Positions 6,279-13,670 of a DNA stretch of 13,844 bases are shown here, in pieces. The position numbers and the translations under genes are program-made. The first letter of the stretch is position 1, and each line of letters begins with the position of its first letter. Under the pieces are notes generated by a model. That model was given only the letters and a program-made list of their open reading frames with translations, was not told where the DNA came from and searched no databases. Location of the stretch: positions 1 to 13,844 of the forward strand of contig CANGQE010000013.1 in assembly GCA_947455845.1 (NCBI GenBank). Reading direction: 5' to 3'. The stretch is from Rickettsiales bacterium (lineage in GTDB: Bacteria; Pseudomonadota; Alphaproteobacteria; Rickettsiales; UBA1997).

Positions 6279-8081
6279 TTAAATGATTTCCTTCTCTAGC
6301 GCTAAAATTTTTTGCTCAAGAGTGTTTTTGTAATCGAAAATTTCTCTGATTTTTGGGTTTGTGATTGCGGTTTGATGAGTTTCAATTTCATCAATTCTAC
6401 TTAGAGACTCTTTGTATTGCAGTTCTATTTGAAGTAATGAATCTTTCAAAAGTAGAATGCGAAATTTAGTTAAATTAGAGTCTAAATCAGTTGTACCAAG
6501 CCTTGCAAGAATATTTTTGATATCAGTCATATCTTTATCAAACTCTGACTTTTCAAGGGCGGCTAGCAAAGTTTTTTCATCCATCTCGGGATCTTCCTCA
6601 ATTAACCCGATTACCCTATCTTTCAGATGAGTTAGGTTTTCATTGCTAAATTGTACTTCAGCCACATCAAAATTTTCATCGCGAAGATGCGCCAGTGTTG
6701 GAAATCTTACAATAAGGGCGATGATATTTTTCTGCAAAATATCAGTCAAATTATTGGCTGATTTGGCGTAAATTTTACTAGCCGAATTGCCGGAACTTTT
6801 GCTTTGACCCCTTCCCAAATAAAAAAGTAAATCTTTGAAAAAAAATGAAAAATATTTTTTCGAAGCCGGATCTACAATCGCTTCTATTTTGCCGGCCAAA
6901 TTAGCTTCTATTTTAGCTTTATTTTCTGCGGATATTTTTTTGCTGCGATCAATTCCCAGTTCGATTAAGGCAAAATCAAACAAACTTTCGGAAAGCGGAG
7001 TGGCATTACTAAAAACTTTCTCCAACTCAGCGGCTCCGAATGTTTTAATAAAATCATCGGGATCCATCTGGTTTGGCAAAATCGAAAAGGCGATATTTTT
7101 TTTAGCATTAATTAAAGGTAAGGCAATTTCTGAAACCCTCTTAGCCGCGCGAATACCGGCTGCATCACCATCTAGGCAAATTATAATTTTATCAGTTGCG
7201 TAAAATAATTCTTTGAGATGTTCCGCACCCAGAGCGGTTCCAAGACCGGCAACCACATTTTCTACGCCATTTGCCGCCAATGAAATTGCATCCATGTAAC
7301 CTTCAACTACAACCGCTAAACCTTTGGTAAATATGGGCTTACGGGCAAAGAAAAGATTGTAGAGAGTTTGATTTTTTTTGAATAAATCAGTTTCCGAAGA
7401 GTTTAAATATTTTGGCATATCGTCACCAATGGTACGACCACCAAAGGCAATTACGCGATTTTTTTTGTCGGTAATCGGGAAAATTACACGATTACGAAAC
7501 TTATCGTAAAATTTCTTTTTGTCATTCTGACCAATCACACCAGTACGCGATATTTCTGCTTCGGTGAAATTTTCAGCTTTTAGGAAATTAGTTAAAGCTT
7601 CGTAAGAATTGGGCGCAAAACCGAGGCGAAATTTTTTGGCAATCGTCGAATTTAAATTGCGTTTTTTTAAGTAATTACGCGCTTCAAATCCCTGCATCTC
7701 GTGGAGATTTTTTTCAAAAAAACTGCAAGCCTTTTCCAAAATTAAATAATCGCGATCAAGCTTATCTTCTTTGACTACATCAAATTTTACCTGAGGTATA
7801 GGAATGCCAAAATCATCGGCTAATTTTACCACTGCATCTTTAAAATCGAAGCCTTCAGCATTCATTACAAAACTAATGATATCACCATGGGCTTGGCAAC
7901 CAAAACAGTGGTAGAATCCTTTTAAATCATTAACGGTAAAGGATGGAGATTTTTCATTGTGAAAAGGGCAAAGACCTTGGAATTCGTTACCGCGTGATTT
8001 TAACTTAACCTTTTTGCCGACCACTTCGGAGGTTAGAATGCTGGAACGTAATTTATCTGGAAAGTCCTTGGGGAAGTGCAT
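6279..8081 (-). CDS. dnaG: DNA primase DnaG
   Basis: Makes the RNA primers for leading- and lagging-strand DNA synthesis at the replication fork. The N-terminal CHC2 zinc finger is complete (Cys38, His41, Cys59, Cys62). The polymerase core follows, with the basic motif KFRNRVIFPITD at 194-205 and YLNSSETDLFKKNQTLYNL at 225-243. The TOPRIM metal site shows Glu260 in VVVEGYMDA, and Asp304 and Asp306 in DGDAAG. The C-terminal part from about 370 is divergent, as is usual for the helicase-binding domain, and the total of 600 residues is normal. The start ATG places the zinc finger at the expected distance; no clear Shine-Dalgarno is seen. It lies directly upstream of rpoD on the same strand. Confidence 0.97.
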   Translation of the reverse strand: MHFPKDFPDKLRSSILTSEVVGKKVKLKSRGNEFQGLCPFHNEKSPSFTVNDLKGFYHCFGCQAHGDIISFVMNAEGFDFKDAVVKLADDFGIPIPQVKFDVVKEDKLDRDYLILEKACSFFEKNLHEMQGFEARNYLKKRNLNSTIAKKFRLGFAPNSYEALTNFLKAENFTEAEISRTGVIGQNDKKKFYDKFRNRVIFPITDKKNRVIAFGGRTIGDDMPKYLNSSETDLFKKNQTLYNLFFARKPIFTKGLAVVVEGYMDAISLAANGVENVVAGLGTALGAEHLKELFYATDKIIICLDGDAAGIRAAKRVSEIALPLINAKKNIAFSILPNQMDPDDFIKTFGAAELEKVFSNATPLSESLFDFALIELGIDRSKKISAENKAKIEANLAGKIEAIVDPASKKYFSFFFKDLLFYLGRGQSKSSGNSASKIYAKSANNLTDILQKNIIALIVRFPTLAHLRDENFDVAEVQFSNENLTHLKDRVIGLIEEDPEMDEKTLLAALEKSEFDKDMTDIKNILARLGTTDLDSNLTKFRILLLKDSLLQIELQYKESLSRIDEIETHQTAITNPKIREIFDYKNTLEQKILALEKEII

Positions 8082-8110
8082 CTTGAATGAGGTTGAGTCC
8101 TATAGCTAGC

Positions 8111-8193
8111 TAATAGATCCTGAAACAAGTTCAGGATGACAATAAATTTTAATATCCCCTAGCTGTCATCCTGAACTTGTTTCAGGATCTATT
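8111..8193. repeat. Inverted pair of ATCCTGAA palindromic repeats (copies 2 and 3)
   Basis: 8112-8140 and 8164-8192 are exact reverse complements over 29 bases, separated by 23 bases. Each arm is itself a hairpin (ATCCTGAA, loop CTTGT, TTCAGGAT), so the pair can form one long stem or two small ones. It fills most of the gap 8082-8223 between the kinase-like gene and dnaG. From memory, similar dispersed palindromes occur in several alphaproteobacterial genomes; this was not checked. Confidence 0.88.
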
Positions 8194-8223
8194 CGCACAG
8201 ATGATGTAGCATTTATGCCGAAC

Positions 8224-8850
8224 TTAGTAAGCGTAATTCCAAACGATGTCAAAAAAAGTCATAATCACCGAAAAACCGATAGGAATGGTAAAGTTATCGT
8301 CAATTTTAAGTATGCTGGGACGTGATTCAAACATGGTCACACAAAACAAAGAGAATAATCCAAAAAGATAAAACCAAAATTTGGCCTGAAAGAAAATGGC
8401 ACAAATTATTAGGATAACAAACCCTGTTGCAGCAAAAGCAGCGGCACCTGAAACTGTTTTTTCAAAAAAAGGTTTGCTGGGAAAATTACGACCAACAATT
8501 GCGGCGGCTGCATCGGAAATAACCATAATAATAAAACCCGTAACGGCGATTTCTTCTTTAAAAATCAAAAAGTTTAAACATGCCGCAAGACCAACCCAAC
8601 TGGCTCCACATAATTTACCACCATCTATCTCATGTGGGCGCAGGATTGTTCCAAAAATTTTAACAAAGATTTCTTGTATTTTTGGATTGGTGCGACGCAT
8701 GTAATCCAGTGAAACTATACCTGTAGTTAGAACAGAGAAAATAGTTAAACTAATCCATTTCCCAAGCACCAAATAAGAAATTGGAACTAGCAATAATAAG
8801 AAATGCAGGCCTTTGCGAAACAATTCATGTTTCATTGAGATTTTATCCAT
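8224..8850 (-). CDS. SEC59/DGK1/VTE5-type membrane lipid kinase-like protein
   Basis: A 208-residue integral membrane protein, with several hydrophobic segments, of the family that includes yeast dolichol kinase, CTP-dependent diacylglycerol kinase and plant phytol kinase. Characteristic motifs are ELFRKGLH at 9-16, KLCGASWVGLA at 79-89, SDAAAAIVGR at 112-121, EKTVSGA at 130-136, and IDDNFTIPIGFS at 183-194. Members often phosphorylate a lipid alcohol using CTP. Bacterial relatives are often annotated as phosphatidate cytidylyltransferases, but the motifs here fit the kinase family better than CdsA. The substrate is unknown; undecaprenol or diacylglycerol would suit an envelope role. The ATG is four bases after the ftsB stop, so the two are probably translated from one mRNA. 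An in-frame ATG at codon 6 is an alternative start. Confidence 0.8.
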   Translation of the reverse strand: MDKISMKHELFRKGLHFLLLLVPISYLVLGKWISLTIFSVLTTGIVSLDYMRRTNPKIQEIFVKIFGTILRPHEIDGGKLCGASWVGLAACLNFLIFKEEIAVTGFIIMVISDAAAAIVGRNFPSKPFFEKTVSGAAAFAATGFVILIICAIFFQAKFWFYLFGLFSLFCVTMFESRPSILKIDDNFTIPIGFSVIMTFFDIVWNYAY

Positions 8851-8854
8851 AATT

Positions 8855-9220
8855 TTAATTACTGGTTGATGATTTAGTTTCGAGAGTTTTTTGATCTTGG
8901 TAAATTACCACCTCATTTTTTCCGACATATCCTAAAACTTTGCGCGCTTGCTCATCCAACAGATCAATATCGAGCGAATTTAAATTCATACTTTCCACCA
9001 TACCTTTCTTGGACTGCATCTTGGCAAAAATTTCTTGTTTGATGGCTTCCTTATTTTCGATCTGCTTTTTTAAAACCAAAAGCTGAGTGAGGCCTTTATC
9101 ACCAAAAACAATAAAAAATGCGAAGTAACAAATCAGGGTAAAGGCAATGCAATATCCGACAAAAAGTGGCTTGGTAATACTGTGTTTTTTGACAAAGCGA
9201 TAGAGAAAATTCTCTTTCAT
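8855..9220 (-). CDS. ftsB: FtsB/DivIC-family septum formation protein
   Basis: A small bitopic cell-division protein, 121 residues: a short cytoplasmic N-terminus, one membrane segment at about 17-40, a charged coiled-coil-like stretch at about 43-75, and the family signature SLDIDLLDEQARKVLGYVGKNEVV at about 82-105. FtsB joins FtsL and FtsQ in the divisome and helps activate septal peptidoglycan synthesis. The start ATG overlaps the pdhB stop in ATGA, indicating translational coupling. An ftsB/divIC gene near pdhA and pdhB is familiar in alphaproteobacteria, where as I recall it usually precedes pdhA; here it follows pdhB. Confidence 0.85.
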   Translation of the reverse strand: MKENFLYRFVKKHSITKPLFVGYCIAFTLICYFAFFIVFGDKGLTQLLVLKKQIENKEAIKQEIFAKMQSKKGMVESMNLNSLDIDLLDEQARKVLGYVGKNEVVIYQDQKTLETKSSTSN

Positions 9221-10206
9221 TGGTTTCTAAAACAAGTTTCTTTAACGGCCGCAACAATGTTGTTGGCCTTTGGTAATGCAAGCCTTTCGAGGTTTGCAGC
9301 GTAAGGCAGAGGAGCATCAACTGATGCTAGTTTTTTTACGGGAGCGTCTAAATAATCGAAAGCATCCTCCATTAAAATTGAAGCGATTTCACTACCTACA
9401 GAAGCGAAAGGAAATCCTTCTTCAACAGTTACACAACGACCTGTTTTCTTAACTGAATTTACAATGGTTTCGCGATCAATCGGACGAATGGTGCGCAGAT
9501 CAATTACTTCGGCATCAATACCTTCAAGAGCTAGCTCTTCTGCTGCTTCTAAAGCATATTTTACCGCTAATGAGAAAGTAATAATCGTAACATCTTTACC
9601 TTCGCGCATAATTTTAGCTTTGCCAATTTCGACAATGTGATCTTCATCATATTCTTCTTCGAAAGACAGACCGTAAGTAATTTCGTTTTCAAGGAAAATA
9701 ATCGGACTAGCATCACGAATTGCAGCTTTTAACAAACCTTTACAATCAGCAGCACTGTAAGGAGAAACTACTTTTAATCCCGGAATTGAACCGTACCAAG
9801 CAGCATAACATTGAGAATGTTGCGCACCTACCCTAGATGCTGCACCATTAGGACCGCGAAATACGATTGGACAATGAACTTGTCCACCCGACATGTAACA
9901 AGTTTTAGCAGCTGAGTTAATGATTTGATCCATCGCCTGCATGGCGAAGTTGAAAGTCATGAATTCAACGATTGGTTTTAATCCGGCGAAAGCTGCCCCA
10001 ACTGCAAGTCCGGCAAAACCATGCTCAGTAATTGGAGTATCAATTACTCTTCTGGCTCCGAACTCTGCCAATAATCCTTGGGTAACCTTATAAGCACCGT
10101 TATATTCGGCTACTTCTTCACCCATTACAAAAGCTTCTGGGGTTGTTCTCATTTCTTCAGCCATTGCCTCTCTTAAGGCTTCGCGAACTGTTAATTTTCT
10201 CAGCAT
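9217..10206 (-). CDS. pdhB: Pyruvate dehydrogenase E1 component, beta subunit
   Basis: Forms the E1 heterotetramer with PdhA, which decarboxylates pyruvate with thiamine diphosphate and passes the acetyl group to the lipoyl arm of E2. The transketolase-like pyrimidine-binding domain is complete: MGEEVAEYNGAYKVTQGL at 28-45, TPITEHGFAG at 57-66 with the likely ThDP-activating Glu61, FMTFNFAMQAMDQI at 82-95, and GAQHSQ at 127-132. The C-terminal domain starts near 195. At 329 residues it lacks the N-terminal lipoyl domain carried by PdhB of many free-living alphaproteobacteria. It begins three bases after pdhA and overlaps ftsB by four bases. The E2 and E3 genes are not next to it. Confidence 0.96.
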   Translation of the reverse strand: MLRKLTVREALREAMAEEMRTTPEAFVMGEEVAEYNGAYKVTQGLLAEFGARRVIDTPITEHGFAGLAVGAAFAGLKPIVEFMTFNFAMQAMDQIINSAAKTCYMSGGQVHCPIVFRGPNGAASRVGAQHSQCYAAWYGSIPGLKVVSPYSAADCKGLLKAAIRDASPIIFLENEITYGLSFEEEYDEDHIVEIGKAKIMREGKDVTIITFSLAVKYALEAAEELALEGIDAEVIDLRTIRPIDRETIVNSVKKTGRCVTVEEGFPFASVGSEIASILMEDAFDYLDAPVKKLASVDAPLPYAANLERLALPKANNIVAAVKETCFRNQ

Positions 10207-10209
10207 GTT

Positions 10210-11205
10210 TTAATTATAAATTTCAGTTAAAAGTTCAGATTCATCTGGTTCAGGACTATTCTTAGCGAATTCAACGATCTCGTTCACTTCATTTTTAATA
10301 CTGTCGTCAATTTTTTTGATGTCGTCTTCAGAAGCTACCGAGTTTTGTAGAATATGGTTACGCAATGAATCAATCGGATCGAGATCTTTTTTGCAATTAA
10401 GCTCTTCCTTACTTCTGTAAGTTGCCGGATCTGACATTGAGTGACCACGATAACGATAAGTATCCATTTCCAGAATCATCGGACCGTTACCGGCGCGTAC
10501 ATAATCGACGCATCTTTGGCCGTCTTTAATTACTTCAAACACATCCATACCATCAATTTTTACTCCCGGAATGTTGAAGCCAATACCACGCTTGTGTAAC
10601 TCATCAACTGAAGAAGCGCGCGCAAGAGAAGTACCCATCGCATAATGATTATTTTCAATGATGAAAAGTACGGGAAGATTCCACAATTTCGCCATGTTGA
10701 AACTTTCGTAAACTTGACCTTGATGCGAAGCACCGTCACCAAAATAGCAGTAAGTAACGTTATCAGTGCCCAAATATTTATCTGCAAATGCAAGTCCGGC
10801 ACCGATAGGAACTGAAGCACCAACAATTCCATGTCCGCCGTAAAAACGCTTTTCTAAATCAAAAAGATGCATCGAGCCACCTTTACCTTTGGAAGAACCA
10901 TCACGTCTTCCCAACAATTCTGCCATGATCGCTTTAGGATCAGAACCAACTGAAATCATGTGACCATGATCACGGTAAGTGGTAATAACTCTATCACCTT
11001 CTTTCATGGTAGAACGCATGCCTGTAGCAATCGCTTCTTGCCCAATATAAAGATGACAAAAACCGGCGATTAATCCCATGCCGTAAAGCTGTCCGGCCTT
11101 TTCTTCAAAGCGACGGATTAGCAACATTTCGCGATAGAAACCCAACAATTCTTTTTTGGAAAATTTCTTATCAGGACTATTTTTTATTTCAGATTTTTTG
11201 ACCAT
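10210..11205 (-). CDS. pdhA: Pyruvate dehydrogenase E1 component, alpha subunit
   Basis: ThDP-binding partner of PdhB in pyruvate dehydrogenase. From this start it has 331 residues, with FSKKELLGFYREMLLIRRFEE near 15-35, HLYIGQEA at 51-58, the ThDP/Mg motif running from GDG at 156-158 to NN at 185-186, and the phosphorylation-loop-like YRYRGHSMSDP at 251-261. The frame extends 27 codons upstream to 11286, but that part is unlike PdhA and crosses a likely promoter (-10 TATAAT), so ATG 11205 is preferred. No Shine-Dalgarno precedes it. It belongs to the branched-chain/PDH E1-alpha family; motifs and pairing favour pyruvate over other 2-oxo acids. Confidence 0.95.
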   Translation of the reverse strand: MVKKSEIKNSPDKKFSKKELLGFYREMLLIRRFEEKAGQLYGMGLIAGFCHLYIGQEAIATGMRSTMKEGDRVITTYRDHGHMISVGSDPKAIMAELLGRRDGSSKGKGGSMHLFDLEKRFYGGHGIVGASVPIGAGLAFADKYLGTDNVTYCYFGDGASHQGQVYESFNMAKLWNLPVLFIIENNHYAMGTSLARASSVDELHKRGIGFNIPGVKIDGMDVFEVIKDGQRCVDYVRAGNGPMILEMDTYRYRGHSMSDPATYRSKEELNCKKDLDPIDSLRNHILQNSVASEDDIKKIDDSIKNEVNEIVEFAKNSPEPDESELLTEIYN

Positions 11206-11217
11206 TTTGAAGGAGTA

Positions 11218-11247
11218 ATTATAAGTCTGTAAAACCAAGAGTGGTAA
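11218..11247 (-). promoter_or_regulatory. Putative sigma-70 promoter of pdhA
   Basis: On the minus strand a perfect -10, TATAAT (11223-11218), is preceded after 18 bases by TTACCA (11247-11242), which matches the -35 consensus at 4 of 6 positions. The -10 ends only 12 bases before the pdhA ATG, so a transcript starting at the usual distance would have a leader of about five bases. The call rests on the -10; the -35 is weak. Confidence 0.5.
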
Positions 11248-11300
11248 CGAAGAGGGGCTTGATAATTTGGTGAAATTAAAAGTCAAAACAGTTAACGGAA

Positions 11301-11393
11301 GTTAACAATTATCAATTAACAATTATCAGTTGAAGCTCTGATTGGCACTAGCTCCAACTGATAATTGTTAATTGCTAACTGCTAATTGTTAAC
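11301..11393. repeat. Heptad inverted repeat, copy C
   Basis: The left arm 11301-11332 and the right arm 11355-11393 are complementary around a 22-base loop. The left arm has four 7-base units (GTTAACA, ATTATCA, ATTAACA, ATTATCA); the right arm has five (TGATAAT, TGTTAAT, TGCTAAC, TGCTAAT, TGTTAAC). The arms therefore differ by one whole unit. The last unit, 11387-11393, contains the argF stop codon (11389-11391). A further isolated GTTAACG sits at 11291. Confidence 0.85.
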
Positions 11394-12318
11394 TGTCTTT
11401 CATTGCCCACAATAAAATTGCCTTTTGCGCATGCAAACGATTTTCTGCTTCGTCAAATATTACTGATTTTTTCGAATCAATAACTTCTGAAGTAACTTCA
11501 AATCCACGATAGGCTGGTAGGCAATGAGTAAAAATCGCAGTCTTTTTTGCTAGTTTCATCAATTTTTCATTCACTTGATAAGGCATCAAAGTATTTAATT
11601 TTTTTTGCCTTAAAGCGTCATTTTTTTCGGTTTCATCTCCCATCGAAAACCAAGTATCCGAAATTAACACATCGGCATCTTTAGCGGCCTTCTTCGGATC
11701 AGAATAATAAGAAATTTTTGCTCCTAACTTTACCGCTTTTTTTATTTCCGATTGGCAAAAATCAAATTCTTTCGGAGTAGCAATCGCTAATTCGTAACCA
11801 AAGGCTTTAGCAGCATGAATGTAAGAATTAAGCACATTATTGGCATCACCAAACCAAGCTAATTTTTTACCGGCAATTTTTCCCAAATGCTCTTCAATTG
11901 TTAATACGCTGGCCATAATTTGACAAGGGTGAGAAAAATCCGAAAGAGCATTGATTACGGGCTTAGAAGAATATTTCGCCAATTCCAAAATTGTTTGATG
12001 CGAGTTGGAACGAATCATTATTGCATCAACAAAACGCGATAAAACTTTGGCAGTATCTTGTACAGTTTCACCTTTCCCAAGCTGCATGTCATTTTTATTC
12101 ATCACTACCGCGTGACCACCCAGTTGATTAATTCCGACTTCGAAAGATACGCGGGTACGAGTAGAGGTTTTTTCAAAAATCATCGCCAGATTTTTATGAG
12201 GCAGCAATTTTGCTTGCTTCGCCGCATTTTGCTCTTTTTTTATTTTTTTACTCAGAGCCAAGATTTTATGCAAATCTTTGTCAGAAATTTTATCTAGATC
12301 AATAAAGTGATTAACCAT
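11389..12318 (-). CDS. argF: Ornithine carbamoyltransferase
   Basis: Converts ornithine and carbamoyl phosphate to citrulline in arginine synthesis, or works in reverse in arginine breakdown. The carbamoyl-phosphate site STRTR is at 52-56, HPCQ at 130-133, the ornithine-side Asn162 and SMG (225-227), and the catalytic-cysteine motif HCLPAYRG at 265-272 (usually HCLPAHRG). The 309-residue length and C-terminal ENRLHAQKA are normal, so it looks intact. The start ATG gives the expected N-terminus (HFIDLDKIS); the Shine-Dalgarno is weak. It is divergent from murG across a 167-base gap. Repeat copy C supplies its stop codon and separates it from pdhA. No other arginine gene is in view, so the direction of the pathway cannot be told. 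Confidence 0.94.
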   Translation of the reverse strand: MVNHFIDLDKISDKDLHKILALSKKIKKEQNAAKQAKLLPHKNLAMIFEKTSTRTRVSFEVGINQLGGHAVVMNKNDMQLGKGETVQDTAKVLSRFVDAIMIRSNSHQTILELAKYSSKPVINALSDFSHPCQIMASVLTIEEHLGKIAGKKLAWFGDANNVLNSYIHAAKAFGYELAIATPKEFDFCQSEIKKAVKLGAKISYYSDPKKAAKDADVLISDTWFSMGDETEKNDALRQKKLNTLMPYQVNEKLMKLAKKTAIFTHCLPAYRGFEVTSEVIDSKKSVIFDEAENRLHAQKAILLWAMKDS

Positions 12319-12485
12319 ACTTAATCGTAAAAATGTTTTGAAAATTTAGGAAAGCTCGCGAAGGTAGGAGACAACTCGCATTTGTCAAGAATATACCAAA
12401 GCCCTTTGGAATTCGGTATGTTTTAAATTTTTTCACGCGGTCTGAGCCGCGCCCTGCATTGTGCGGAACCCCAAATACCAATTCC

Positions 12486-13670
12486 ATGTTCAAGAAAATC
12501 TTTATTGTTAGCGGCGGAACCGGAGGTCACATTATTCCGGCACGCTGTTTGGCAGCTCATTTAGCCAATGATATTTGCGATGTATTTTTCTTCGGCGATG
12601 GAAAAATTTCTGGCTACATCAAAGATAATGATCGCTTCAAATCGACCATTATCAGCTCCTCGCAGCTCAGAAAATCTTTTTTTGGCCTCATTAAAGCGGC
12701 AATAAAAATTTCTTTCGGAATTGTACAATCTCTCTATTTCTTTTTGAAAATTAGGCCAAAATATGTCGTAGCCTTTGGAGGATATGCAACCTTTCCTATA
12801 TTGGTTGCGGCGATCATTACCAAAACTGATATTATTCTTCACGAGCAAAATTCTCATCTCGGAAAAGTGAATCGAATTTTTGCCAAATATGCTAAAAAAA
12901 TTGCTTTGTCTTTTCGTGAAACTTCAGGAATTTCTCCCGAGAATTTATCTAAAACTACTTTTGTCGGAAACCCAGTTCGTGAAGAAATTTTAGAATTAAG
13001 CACCGCTGCTTACAATCTTCCCATTTACGAAGAAGCGGTAAAAAAAGAAATAAAGCCCGCCAATAAAATGGGTTACGACATTCTTTTAGCTTCGGATTTT
13101 TATGAAGATTCCGACTTAATGCAAAAACCAAAACCAAAAAGTTTATTTAATATTTTAGTCATTGGTGGATCAGGCGGAGCAAAAATTTTTAGCGAAATTT
13201 TACCCAAGGCCTTTTTCAATCTAAGCGAAAATATTAAAGAACATATTCACGTAACTCAGCAATGCCGCAAAGAGCTCATGCACAGCACTTTCGAGCAATA
13301 TAAAACTTATAATATTAACATCGTTATCGATTCGTTTTTTGACAATATGCCTGAATTAATAAAGGCATCCCATCTGATAATTGGACGCTCCGGCTCCTCT
13401 TCAATTTTTGAATTTTGCGCCGCAAAGAAACCTATGATTTTAATTCCTTTCGCCCAAGCGGCAGATAATCATCAAGAAAAAAATGCGCGCTACCTTGAAA
13501 AACATGGCGCTGCAGTTGTGGTTAATGAATCAGAATTTACCATTAATAAAATCAACGAGATCTTGAAGAATCTGATTGATAGTCAAACAACTCTAAAGAA
13601 AATGTCCGAAAACGCCGCCGCCTTGGCGGTTCTTGATGCAACCAAAAATCTCGCTTCTCTAGTCGAATGA
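12486..13670 (+). CDS. murG: UDP-GlcNAc:lipid I transferase MurG
   Basis: Adds GlcNAc to lipid I to make lipid II at the inner face of the cytoplasmic membrane, the last intracellular step of peptidoglycan precursor synthesis. The start at 12486 puts the glycine-rich GGTGGH at 10-15, as in the family; a frame extending to 12459 adds nine unlike residues. Also visible are HEQN at 119-122, GNPVR at 161-165, GGSGGA at 227-232 (usually GGSQGA), and the UDP-GlcNAc-side stretch from GRSGSSSIFEF (300-310) to ADNHQEKNA (326-334). At 394 residues it is longer than usual (about 355). The excess is a charged, tyrosine-containing linker between the two Rossmann domains, at about 168-220. No clear Shine-Dalgarno is present. 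A small GC-rich hairpin (12436-12451) lies in its leader. Confidence 0.94.
   Translation: MFKKIFIVSGGTGGHIIPARCLAAHLANDICDVFFFGDGKISGYIKDNDRFKSTIISSSQLRKSFFGLIKAAIKISFGIVQSLYFFLKIRPKYVVAFGGYATFPILVAAIITKTDIILHEQNSHLGKVNRIFAKYAKKIALSFRETSGISPENLSKTTFVGNPVREEILELSTAAYNLPIYEEAVKKEIKPANKMGYDILLASDFYEDSDLMQKPKPKSLFNILVIGGSGGAKIFSEILPKAFFNLSENIKEHIHVTQQCRKELMHSTFEQYKTYNINIVIDSFFDNMPELIKASHLIIGRSGSSSIFEFCAAKKPMILIPFAQAADNHQEKNARYLEKHGAAVVVNESEFTINKINEILKNLIDSQTTLKKMSENAAALAVLDATKNLASLVE

Noticed and set aside
11206..11286. 27-codon N-terminal extension of pdhA
   Set aside because: It is unlike PdhA N-termini and crosses a good -10 sequence; ATG 11205 gives the expected protein.
12436..12451. GC-rich hairpin (CGCGG/CCGCG) before murG as a terminator
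   Set aside because: The stem is only five base pairs and no T run follows on either strand.
12319..12485. Promoters for divergent argF and murG
   Set aside because: TTGACA on the minus strand and TTGTCA on the plus strand are present near 12382-12387, but neither has a -10 at usable spacing.
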